Below, one piece after another: positions 15,191 through 22,090 of a DNA stretch of 22,090 nt. Source of the DNA: Oscillospiraceae bacterium. GTDB taxonomy: Bacteria > Bacillota > Clostridia > Oscillospirales > Oscillospiraceae. The DNA lies in the NCBI GenBank assembly GCA_016296235.1, contig JAEDJR010000011.1, forward strand, positions 1-22,090, read 5' to 3'. Each line of letters starts with the position of its first letter. The stretch's first letter is position 1. Made by a program: the position numbers and the translations under genes. A model generated the notes under the pieces. The model was given only the letters and a program-made list of their open reading frames with translations, did no database searches and was not told where the DNA came from.

Positions 15191-17113
15191 TCAATATTTT
15201 CTGGCGGTTTTTACATGGTTCAGGTGATCCTGATAGGCTTCCAGGTTCCGGGGATTCTCGGAAACCTCCGTATCGCCCACGCGCCACCACGCACCATAGC
15301 CCTCGGTCATGGACTTGGGCAGGACGCGGATGTCGAAGAGCACGGGCACGCCCTCAACCTTCTTGGCGTCGGCAACGGCCTGGCGCAGCTCCTCCAGGGT
15401 GTGAATGGTATAGGCCTTGCAGCCGTAGCCCTCGGCGATTTTGGCAAAATCCACAGGCATGAAGCTGCCGGAGAACTTCCCGTCATCCCCGCGGAAGCGC
15501 AGCTCCGTGCAGAGGGTCTCGTTGCCGTGACCGACCTGCAGGTTGTTGATGCAGCCGAAGCTGGCGTTGTTGAACAGGCAGACATGGATTTTCTGATGCT
15601 CCTGTAGGGCGGTGAGCAGCTCGGAATGCAGCATAATGAAGCTGCCGTCACCGGCCATGGCGTATACGTCACGGTCTCCGATGGCGAATTTGACGCCCAG
15701 GGCGCCGGAAACCTCATAGCCCATGCAGGAATAGCCGTATTCCATATGATACGTATCCACGCCTCTGGGACGCCACATGCGCTGCATATCGCCGGGCAGG
15801 GAACCGGAAGCGCCGATTACAACATCGTCCGGATCCATGCACTGGTTGAGAACGCCCAGAACGGCGGTCTGGGTCAGGGAAGCGTCCAGATCGCCCGCGA
15901 ACCGGAACGCAGAGGCTGCGTTGGCATCGTTGACCTCGGGAACATAGTCCGGGCCGAAGGTGATGCCGTCCAACCGCTCCAGCTCTTTGCGCCAGCGGGC
16001 CTGGGCGTCCTTGACCTCGGACGTATAGGGCGCCTGATAGCCATCCAGCGCATCCAGCAGCACGGGCAGGGCCCGCTTGGCGTCGGCCACCACGGGGACG
16101 GCGTCCAGCTTCAGCGCCTGGAACGGAGAAACGTTGATGTTGACGAATTTGGCGTCATCGCGGAACAGCCATTTGGAGGCAGTGGTGAAGTCGGTGTAAC
16201 GGGTACCCACACCGATCACGACGTCAGCCTCGCGGGCAATTTCGTTGGCGGCAGAACAGCCGGTGACACCGATGCCGCCCAGATTCAGAGGATGATCCCA
16301 AACCACGGCGCTCTTGCCGGCCTGGGTCTCGCCAAAGGGAATGCCGGTCGTCTCGGCGAAAACACGGAACTGCTCGTGGGCCTCGCTGTACCGCACGCCG
16401 CCGCCGCAGATCAGCAGCGGCCGCTTGGCCTGACGGATGACGGCGGCCGCTTCCTCGATGGCTTCCTGCTCGGGCAGGGGGCGGGCCAGCCGCCAGACAC
16501 GCTTGGTGAAGAAGCTCTCCGGATAATCATAGGCTTCGCCTTCCACGTCCTGGGGAATGGCGACGCACACGGCGCCGGTGTTGGCCGGATCGGTGAGAGT
16601 CCGGAAGGCGGAAATCATGGCGCTCATCAGCTGCTCCGGACGCACCACACGGTCCCAGTAGCGGCAAACGGCACGGAACGCGTCGTTGGTGGAGAGGGAG
16701 AGGTCATGGATCTGCTCAATCTGCTGGAGAACGGGATCGGGCTGACGGCAGGCATAGACATCGCCGGGCAGGATCAGCACCGGGATGTTGTTGGCGGTGG
16801 CGGTCGCGGCGGCGGTGACCATGTTGGCAGCGCCGGGGCCCACGGAGGAGGTGACGGCAATGATCTTTTTCCGCTTGCACTGCCGGGCAAAGGCCACAGC
16901 CGTGTGGGCCATGCCCTGCTCGTTTTTACCCTGCCAGACCTTCAGACGATGGGTTTCCTGCGCCAGAGCCTGGCCCAGACCAACTACATTGCCGTGGCCG
17001 GGCAGCATGATGACGCCCTCTACAAAGGGGTGCTCGATTCCGTCATAGCTGATGTACTGATTCTCCAGGAACCGGACCAGAGCCTGGGCCATGGTCAGTC
17101 GAATGGTATTCAT
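15191..17113 (-). CDS. iolD: Trihydroxycyclohexane-1,2-dione hydrolase
   Basis: A thiamine-diphosphate enzyme that opens the ring of 3D-(3,5/4)-trihydroxycyclohexane-1,2-dione to give 5-deoxy-D-glucuronate. It has 640 residues, normal for IolD. Near the N-terminus are PGHGNVVGLGQAL (38-50) and the ThDP-activating Glu E65 in GKNEQGMAH. The middle domain has the acetolactate-synthase-like fold (VTSSVGPGAANM, ILPGDVYACRQPDP). The ThDP/metal motif is AGDGSF (487-492), continuing to the NN pair at 515-516. The start is ATG at 17111-17113 with AAGGAG 7 bp upstream. It lies 20 bp after iolB. All expected parts are present. Confidence 0.95.
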   Translation of the reverse strand: MNTIRLTMAQALVRFLENQYISYDGIEHPFVEGVIMLPGHGNVVGLGQALAQETHRLKVWQGKNEQGMAHTAVAFARQCKRKKIIAVTSSVGPGAANMVTAAATATANNIPVLILPGDVYACRQPDPVLQQIEQIHDLSLSTNDAFRAVCRYWDRVVRPEQLMSAMISAFRTLTDPANTGAVCVAIPQDVEGEAYDYPESFFTKRVWRLARPLPEQEAIEEAAAVIRQAKRPLLICGGGVRYSEAHEQFRVFAETTGIPFGETQAGKSAVVWDHPLNLGGIGVTGCSAANEIAREADVVIGVGTRYTDFTTASKWLFRDDAKFVNINVSPFQALKLDAVPVVADAKRALPVLLDALDGYQAPYTSEVKDAQARWRKELERLDGITFGPDYVPEVNDANAASAFRFAGDLDASLTQTAVLGVLNQCMDPDDVVIGASGSLPGDMQRMWRPRGVDTYHMEYGYSCMGYEVSGALGVKFAIGDRDVYAMAGDGSFIMLHSELLTALQEHQKIHVCLFNNASFGCINNLQVGHGNETLCTELRFRGDDGKFSGSFMPVDFAKIAEGYGCKAYTIHTLEELRQAVADAKKVEGVPVLFDIRVLPKSMTEGYGAWWRVGDTEVSENPRNLEAYQDHLNHVKTARKY

Positions 17114-17133
17114 ATGCTTCTCCTTTCGGCTTT

Positions 17134-17934
17134 TCAGCCCTTGAAAATATGGTCGTTGGCGTCTGCACGCCACAGCCAGGCGTGCGCTTCATCGTCGATG
17201 CGGGTTTTCATCCAGGGGTCGCCGTCCAGATGGCGGATGCCCCAGGCATAGCACATGGCATAGCCCGGTGCGGCTGCCTGTGAGTGGAAGCCGTTGTTGA
17301 TGACGGCAAGGCCGTTGTGGCCGGTTTTGTAGATCTCTCCGTTGGCAAAACCGGCGCCGAAGCCGTCGGGATAGTCAAAGCGGTAGAAGTAAACCTCCGG
17401 CTGGGGGTGATGATGGGGCGGATAGGAGGACCATTTGCCGGGGAAGTTCAGCACCTCGCCCAAGACCATATTGGAGAAGGGAGCGTTGTCGTAATCAAAG
17501 AATGTTTTGATTTCCCGGCGCATGCATCCCATCAGTTCGCCGTTGGCGCCCGCGTGCTGCACCTGAACGGTATCAGGTGTGAACAGGACGGGCGTATAGC
17601 GTTCGGGATTGACGGTTGCCTGGAGATAAAGCTCGCTGTGGGCCAGGGCGGTGAGGGTGACACGGGTGCCGCAGGAAGCCAGCAGACAGGTCGCCTCGTG
17701 ATGGAAGCAATCCGGACGGTCGGCCCGGACGGTATTTCCGTTCCAGTCATAGGTCACGCTGCCGGAAAAGAGCAGAATGGCGACCTCTTTGGCTTCGTCC
17801 TGATATGTATAGGTGTCTCCGGCCTCCATAATCAGCAGACCGACATCCATCTGGGTGCCCATATCGTCCATGGCGGAGTCCAGATAAGGGTTGTAGCCCC
17901 GTTTGAGTTCTGCGTTTTTGTTCAGGTAAGTCAT
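17134..17934 (-). CDS. iolB: 5-deoxy-glucuronate isomerase
   Basis: Isomerises 5-deoxy-D-glucuronate to 2-deoxy-5-keto-D-gluconate, the step after IolD. A 266-residue two-cupin protein, the normal size. The metal site is in the C-terminal cupin: SSYPPHHHPQPE (169-180) gives H174-H176 and E180, and GFHSQAAAPGYAMCYAWG (215-232) gives H217. The start is ATG at 17932-17934 with AGGAG 10 bp upstream. It sits 27 bp after iolE and 20 bp before iolD, in the pathway order E-B-D-G. Confidence 0.95.
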   Translation of the reverse strand: MTYLNKNAELKRGYNPYLDSAMDDMGTQMDVGLLIMEAGDTYTYQDEAKEVAILLFSGSVTYDWNGNTVRADRPDCFHHEATCLLASCGTRVTLTALAHSELYLQATVNPERYTPVLFTPDTVQVQHAGANGELMGCMRREIKTFFDYDNAPFSNMVLGEVLNFPGKWSSYPPHHHPQPEVYFYRFDYPDGFGAGFANGEIYKTGHNGLAVINNGFHSQAAAPGYAMCYAWGIRHLDGDPWMKTRIDDEAHAWLWRADANDHIFKG

Positions 17935-17961
17935 GACGGATCAGCTCCTGTTGCAGCGGAC

Positions 17962-18861
17962 TTACAGACCGGTATGAGCCCGGATGTAGGATCTGGCCTT
18001 GATGGCGTACTCCAGGGGATCGGCCTTGGCGGGATCCTGCTCAGCCTCCACCAGGAGCCAGCCCTGATAGTTGGCGTCGTCCAGCAGCTGGAACACGGGA
18101 TCAAAGTCCACATCGCCATCGCCGGGTACCGTGAAGGCGCCATTACGGACAGACTGGAGGAAGCTCCAATGATTCTTCCGGGCTTCTTCCACCACACGCA
18201 GGCGCATATCCTTCAGATGAACGTGACCAACCCGGTTCACATATTTTTTCAGCATGGCCAGGGGATCCTCACCGGCAAAGGTGAAATGACCGGTATCATA
18301 GCAGAGGAACACATAGTCGGGATCGGTGTTGGCCATCAGGCGATCGGTTTCCCCGGCGGTCTGAACCACGGTGCCCATGTGATGGTGGAAGCAGAGCTTG
18401 AAGCCCCGGCTGGCAGCCACGCGGCCCAGAGCGTTGAGACCGTCGCACAGCCGCTCCCACTCCCGGTCGTTCATGATGCGGCGGTGATCGCCAGTGAGAA
18501 TGGGCAGGTCTTTTCCCTGGATGGAACCGCTCTGCTCGCTGACGTTGATGCGGTTTGCGCCCACGGCAGCCAGGAAGTCCAGCTCTGCCTCAAAGTCCCG
18601 GCGGACCTGATCGTAGGGCTGATCCAGCAGGAAGGAGGAGAACCAGCGGCTGGCAATGCGCATGCCGCGCAGGTCCAACTGCTGCTTCAGAACCACGGGA
18701 TCAGAGGGGTATTTGTTTCCGATTTCGCAGCCGGTGAAGCCTGCCAGCGCCATCTCACTGACGGTCTGCCGGAAGGTGTTTTCTGCACCCAGCTCCGGCA
18801 TATCATCGTTGCACCAGCCGATGGGGGCGATACCAAGCTTAACGGTCTGAGGATCAAACAT
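17962..18861 (-). CDS. iolE: 2-keto-myo-inositol dehydratase
   Basis: Removes water from 2-keto-myo-inositol to form the trihydroxycyclohexane dione used by IolD. A 299-residue xylose-isomerase-like TIM barrel, the normal length for IolE. The signature GIAPIGWCNDDMPELG is at 10-25. Metal and substrate motifs are CFHHHMGT (157-164), YDTGHFTFAGED (188-199) and VGHVHLKDMR (211-220). The start is ATG at 18859-18861 with AAAGGAG 10 bp upstream; the in-frame extension upstream is rejected. The 77-bp gap to the transketolase C gene is the longest in the operon and holds a small hairpin. Confidence 0.94.
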   Translation of the reverse strand: MFDPQTVKLGIAPIGWCNDDMPELGAENTFRQTVSEMALAGFTGCEIGNKYPSDPVVLKQQLDLRGMRIASRWFSSFLLDQPYDQVRRDFEAELDFLAAVGANRINVSEQSGSIQGKDLPILTGDHRRIMNDREWERLCDGLNALGRVAASRGFKLCFHHHMGTVVQTAGETDRLMANTDPDYVFLCYDTGHFTFAGEDPLAMLKKYVNRVGHVHLKDMRLRVVEEARKNHWSFLQSVRNGAFTVPGDGDVDFDPVFQLLDDANYQGWLLVEAEQDPAKADPLEYAIKARSYIRAHTGL

Positions 18862-18891
18862 AGGGGTGATGCTCCTTTCAGATTGTTCCCG

Positions 18892-18908
18892 CCCGGGCAT
18901 AACCCGGG
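18892..18908 (-). other. Small intercistronic hairpin upstream of iolE
   Basis: CCCGGG and CCCGGG, each self-complementary, with a 5-nt loop. It lies in the 77-bp gap between the transketolase C gene and iolE. No T run follows on the minus strand, so termination is unlikely; processing or differential stability is possible. Confidence 0.4.
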
Positions 18909-18938
18909 ACGGCGAAATTCAGCGCGGTGATAGAGAAA

Positions 18939-19901
18939 TCAGCCTTTTCTGGACAAAACAGCCTTTACCTGGCTGACAATGTGACCGGCAGTCAGGCCGA
19001 AACGCTCCTGGAGGTAGCCCTGAGGTCCGACCTCGCCGAAGGTATCTTCCACTGCCACACAGCAGGCGGGAACGGGGCAGCGTTCAGCCAGCACCTGGTT
19101 CACGGCGTCATACAAGCCGCCGTTGCGGTTGTGGTTTTCTGCCACGACCACGGCTCCGGTCTTTCTGGCCCACGTCTCCACCGCCTGCGCATCCAGAGGC
19201 TTGATGGAGAACAGATCCACCACTGCCGCCCGGATGCCCTGGGCTTCCAGTGTCTGGGCGGCCTGCATGGCCTCGTGAACCATGATGCCGGCGGCAAAGA
19301 TGACCACATCGCTGCCATCCCGCAGGGTCACGGCCTTTCCGATGGGCAGCTCGCTGCCGTCCTCGTAGACCCGGGCGTACTGCTTGCGTCCAACACGGAT
19401 ATACTTGACGCCGGGACGATTGACGCATTGGGCCAGAACGCTTTTCAGCATGGTGGGATCCGTGACATCAATGACGGTGGAGCCGGGCAGGGCACGGTAC
19501 AGGGCAATGTCCTCGAAGGGCATGTGGGTACCGCCGTTGAGGGTGGCGGTGACGCCGGGATCCGTGCCGATGATGGTAATGTCGTTTTTGGCATAGCCGC
19601 CGGACAGGAAGGCCTGGTCGTAGCAGCGGCGGGATGCGAAAGGACCGAAGGTGTGCACAATGGGCTTGAAACCGGCGGATGCCAGACCGCAGGCCACGCC
19701 AACCATGTTTGCCTCGGCAATGCCGCAGTTGATGGCCCGGTCCGGATTCGCCTTGGCCCACTTTGCGGTGCCGATGCAGCTCATCAGGTCGGCATCCAGA
19801 TAGATAATGTCAGGATCCTGTTCGGCCAAAGCGGGGATGGTTTCTCCCAGCACAGCCTTGCACAGACGGGGATCCATTTCTCCGTTGTAGATGATCTTCA
19901 T
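18939..19901 (-). CDS. Transketolase, C-terminal subunit
   Basis: The pyrimidine-binding and C-terminal domains of a split transketolase, 320 residues, as usual for such subunits. It pairs with the N-terminal subunit to transfer two-carbon ketol units between sugar phosphates. The ThDP-activating Glu is E63 in GIAEANMVGVACGLA, followed by FGPFASRRCYDQ (85-96). The C-terminal Rossmann-like domain starts near IGKAVTLRDGSDVVIFAAG. It begins 3 bp after the N-subunit stop codon, so the two are translationally coupled. Split transketolases can act on unusual ketose phosphates (for example apulose-4-phosphate), so classical pentose-phosphate activity is not assured. Confidence 0.93.
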   Translation of the reverse strand: MKIIYNGEMDPRLCKAVLGETIPALAEQDPDIIYLDADLMSCIGTAKWAKANPDRAINCGIAEANMVGVACGLASAGFKPIVHTFGPFASRRCYDQAFLSGGYAKNDITIIGTDPGVTATLNGGTHMPFEDIALYRALPGSTVIDVTDPTMLKSVLAQCVNRPGVKYIRVGRKQYARVYEDGSELPIGKAVTLRDGSDVVIFAAGIMVHEAMQAAQTLEAQGIRAAVVDLFSIKPLDAQAVETWARKTGAVVVAENHNRNGGLYDAVNQVLAERCPVPACCVAVEDTFGEVGPQGYLQERFGLTAGHIVSQVKAVLSRKG

Positions 19902-19904
19902 GGC

Positions 19905-20747
19905 TCAACCCTCCAATGCGCTGATTTCTGCGGCAAGCTGCGCACTCCATGCTTCAAATTGTGCATCGCTGACCGGAATGCTGTGGTTCGCCATGGTTTC
20001 TTCAACATCTTTGACGCCGGCGCCCTTGACGGTATCCAGAATGATGGCATAGGGCTTGTCGCCGCCGCTGCGGGTTCGCTCCAGGGCCGCTGCCACCTGG
20101 TCCACCTGATTTCCGTTGACCGTGCAGGTGTCGAAACCGAAGGCCTGGAACTTGGCTGCGTAATCTCCCATTGGGAAGACATCGTCCGTCCAGCCGTCCA
20201 GCTGTTTCTTGTTCCAATCCAGCAGAACCACCAGGTTGCCCAGCTTCTTGGCGGCTGCAAAGGCGAAGGCCTCCCACACCTGACCCTCGTTGCTCTCACC
20301 GTCGCCGACGATCAGGAAGGTGCGGCTGTCATAGCCCCGCAGACGGTCGCCCAAAGCCATGCCGCAGGCCAGGGAAGTGCCCTGCCCCAGAGAGCCGGTG
20401 GTCATATCCACACCGGGGGTCTTGTTGCGGTCGCAATGACTGGGGAGGCGGGTACCGGGACGGTTCAGGGTTTTCAGCTCTTCATAGGGGAAGTAGCCCT
20501 TGAGAGCCAGAGCGCCATAGACGGCGGGACCTGCATGGCCCTTGGAGCAGACCAGCTTATCCCGGTCCGGCATGGCGGGGTTCCTGGGATCGAGCTTCAT
20601 CTCCCTGCCGTAGAGGACGGCCAGCGTGTCGGCGATGCTCAGTGCGCCGCCCACATGACCGGAGCCAAGAGAGTGGATGGCATCCAGGGCTGCCAGACGA
20701 ATCCGGGCAGCGAAGGCCTGCAGAGCCTTTGTTTCTGTGGTGTTCAT
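19905..20747 (-). CDS. Transketolase, N-terminal subunit
   Basis: The ThDP pyrophosphate-binding domain of the split transketolase, 280 residues. Motifs: GSGHVGGALS with H31, SKGHAGPAVYGAL with H71, TTGSLGQG (116-123), the ThDP/metal motif VGDGESNEGQVWEA (147-160) and the metal ligand N179 in LLDWNK. The start is ATG at 20745-20747. It lies 25 bp after the PGK gene and runs straight into its partner subunit. A transketolase is not part of the standard inositol pathway, so its place between pgk and iolE calls for an explanation. Confidence 0.94.
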   Translation of the reverse strand: MNTTETKALQAFAARIRLAALDAIHSLGSGHVGGALSIADTLAVLYGREMKLDPRNPAMPDRDKLVCSKGHAGPAVYGALALKGYFPYEELKTLNRPGTRLPSHCDRNKTPGVDMTTGSLGQGTSLACGMALGDRLRGYDSRTFLIVGDGESNEGQVWEAFAFAAAKKLGNLVVLLDWNKKQLDGWTDDVFPMGDYAAKFQAFGFDTCTVNGNQVDQVAAALERTRSGGDKPYAIILDTVKGAGVKDVEETMANHSIPVSDAQFEAWSAQLAAEISALEG

Positions 20748-20772
20748 TGCGTCACCTCATTCTATTTGTGTT

Positions 20773-22017
20773 TTACAGCGCTGCGCCATGGCGCAAGGCC
20801 TTGACCACCGGCAGCTCCTCACCAGACAGGAAACGGATCAGCGCGCCGCCGCCGGTGCAGATATAGCCCATACGGTCGCTCAGGCCGTATTTTTCTGTGG
20901 CAGTGATGCTGTCTCCGCCGCCCAAAACCGTGAAGCCCGGGGTATCTGCCAGGGCCTGCCAAACAGCCTTGGTGCCCAGTTCACTGGCAGCCTGCTCAAA
21001 CACGCCCATGGGGCCGTTGACGAAGACGGTTTTTGCGTTGAGAATAGAGGTTCGATAGGCTTCGGCCGTTTTGCTGCCAATGTCAATGGCGGCAATGTCC
21101 GCGGGAACCTGGCCGAGGACAGCTTCCTGCCGCTGGCCGTCCGTTACCCAGGCAAGATCCTCCGGCAGCGCGATCTTTTCGCCGTACCGGGCATAAAGAG
21201 CCTTGGCTTTTTCAATGTATTCACCGTAGTTGGACTTGAGAATGAAGTCCACGCTGCCCCGGCCGATCTCCTTGCCAAGTGCCGTCAGGAAAATGTTGGC
21301 CACCAGACCGCCGGTGAGGACCCGGTCTGCAACGCCCTTGCCCAGCACGGTCTCCATCATCAAAAACGCATCGGAGATCTTGACGCCGCCCAATACGAAC
21401 ACGCAGGGACGGTCCGGTGCTTCCATGACCTGAGAGACGGTGCAGTATTCGGTTTCAAACAGCCGGCCCATGGCCGACGGCAGCACCTGCTCAAAGCCGC
21501 AGAGGCTGGGCTGATCCCGGTGGGCGGCGGCAAAGGCGTCGCAGACGTACAGATCCGCCAGGGGCGCCAGCTTTTCCACCAGCAGGGTTTTGGCCTGCTG
21601 CTCGTGAGTCAGGCGCAGCTTCATTTCAAACAGCGTCTGCTCCTCGGCCACAAACCGGACATTGTCCAGCAGCAGAATCTCGCCGTCTTTCAGCTCGCGG
21701 ATTTTCTGCCGGGCAGCCGGGCCGCAGACATCGTCAATCCACTGCACCTCCCGGCCCAGGAGCTCCGTCAGTACGGCGGCATGGGGACGGGTGGTGTAAT
21801 AGTTCTTGTATTCAATGTCGCTGCCCTGGTGTGCCAGCAGGACCACTTTGGCGCCTTTTTCAGACAGTTCCCGGACTGTGGGAACACAGGCGCGGATTCG
21901 ATTGATGCTTTTCAGGGTTCCGGCAGCTCGATCCACCGGCTGGTTGATGTCAACCCGGCACAAGACGGTCTTGCCGCGGACATCCATCTCGTCCAGGGTT
22001 TTAATTCCAAAGCGCAT
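20773..22017 (-). CDS. pgk: Phosphoglycerate kinase, archaeal-type sequence
   Basis: A 414-residue two-domain kinase that makes ATP from 1,3-bisphosphoglycerate. Seen in order: CRVDINQPVD (20-29), LLAHQGSD (60-67), LLLDNVRF (115-122), AFAAAHRDQPS (161-171), FVLGGVKISDAF (207-218), DIGSKT (312-317), VNGPMGVFE (333-341) and LGGGDSITATEKYG (365-378). Many of these match archaeal PGKs better than bacterial ones: RVDIN not RVDFNVP, AHQG not SHLGRP, AAAHRDQPS not GTAHRAHAS, DRVLTGGLVAN. The Arg of the GRP/SRP loop is absent (S66-D67), while R21, R121, R167 and K213 remain. The start is ATG at 22015-22017. The stop of the preceding gene lies 14 bp upstream. Substrate change is possible. Confidence 0.9.
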   Translation of the reverse strand: MRFGIKTLDEMDVRGKTVLCRVDINQPVDRAAGTLKSINRIRACVPTVRELSEKGAKVVLLAHQGSDIEYKNYYTTRPHAAVLTELLGREVQWIDDVCGPAARQKIRELKDGEILLLDNVRFVAEEQTLFEMKLRLTHEQQAKTLLVEKLAPLADLYVCDAFAAAHRDQPSLCGFEQVLPSAMGRLFETEYCTVSQVMEAPDRPCVFVLGGVKISDAFLMMETVLGKGVADRVLTGGLVANIFLTALGKEIGRGSVDFILKSNYGEYIEKAKALYARYGEKIALPEDLAWVTDGQRQEAVLGQVPADIAAIDIGSKTAEAYRTSILNAKTVFVNGPMGVFEQAASELGTKAVWQALADTPGFTVLGGGDSITATEKYGLSDRMGYICTGGGALIRFLSGEELPVVKALRHGAAL

Positions 22018-22031
22018 GACGGATCCCTTTC

Positions 22032-22090
22032 TTACTTCTTGAACTTGCCGATGCCCAGATATTTGTTTGTCATGGCGGTGCCTTCCTCGC
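22032..22090 (-). CDS. C-terminus of an unknown gene, possibly type II GAPDH
   Basis: Eighteen codons and the TAA stop of a minus-strand gene that continues past the window edge, ending EEGTAMTNKYLGIGKFKK. It lies 14 bp upstream of pgk and is surely co-transcribed with it. The TNKYLGIG ending recalls, from memory, the C-termini of archaeal-type GAPDH, which often close with a TN..LGI motif. That enzyme would make sense beside an archaeal-type PGK. With 18 residues the identity is only a suggestion. Confidence 0.5.
   Translation of the reverse strand, partial: EEGTAMTNKYLGIGKFKK

Noticed and set aside
15165..15290. Longer N-terminus for the inositol dehydrogenase
   Set aside because: The extra 42 residues overlap the end of iolD, do not look like the family, and a good ribosome binding site precedes the ATG at 15164.
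15626..20804. Chain of long plus-strand open frames opposite the inositol operon
   Set aside because: They mirror iolD, iolB, iolE and the transketolase genes, whose motifs are intact on the minus strand. The plus-strand products show no domains and no proper ribosome binding sites.

Overview
The window looks like a chromosomal piece of a GC-rich, low-GC-clade Firmicute. The best fit is a gut Oscillospiraceae-type bacterium (Dysosmobacter, Flavonifractor or Oscillibacter relatives). The evidence is AGGAGG-type ribosome binding sites, sigma-A-like promoters, hairpin-plus-T terminators, and two dense carbohydrate operons typical of gut fermenters. The genus is an inference; no rRNA gene is present to settle it.

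Layout. (1) 1-3084, plus strand: the 3' part of alaS, then a HIT-family hydrolase and a HAD phosphatase. (2) 3085-3436: no gene, but a palindromic MITE-like repeat of about 180 bp. (3) 3437-4246, minus strand: a PHP-family histidinol-phosphatase-like gene. (4) 4247-4692: non-coding or small-ORF DNA with a striking 66-nt pyrimidine tract of 7-bp repeats, a perfect Shine-Dalgarno sequence with no start codon after it, and a strong terminator. This may be a short independent transcript. (5) 4693-7737, plus strand: a LacI-family regulator, a MATE exporter and a YfcE-type phosphodiesterase, each with its own promoter or terminator signals. (6) 7741-14102: an L-rhamnose locus. A divergent AraC-type regulator faces rhaA, a class II aldolase, rhaB and a tandem-domain class II aldolase, closed by a very strong terminator. 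(7) 14127-22090, minus strand: one co-directional myo-inositol operon. In transcription order it holds an unknown gene (only its C-terminus visible), a phosphoglycerate kinase, transketolase N and C subunits, iolE, iolB, iolD and iolG.

How the genes work together. Rhamnose is isomerised (RhaA), phosphorylated (RhaB) and cleaved by one or both class II aldolases to DHAP and lactaldehyde. Inositol is oxidised (IolG), dehydrated (IolE), ring-opened (IolD) and isomerised (IolB). The kinase, aldolase and semialdehyde dehydrogenase that normally finish the pathway (IolC, IolJ, IolA) are not in the window. The same operon instead carries a split transketolase and a PGK.

The most interesting signal is that PGK. 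Its motifs look archaeal-type rather than bacterial, it lacks the arginine of the usual GRP or SRP loop, and the 18 visible residues of the gene just upstream resemble the C-terminus of archaeal-type (type II) GAPDH. A laterally acquired GAPDH-PGK module may therefore be wired into an inositol operon.
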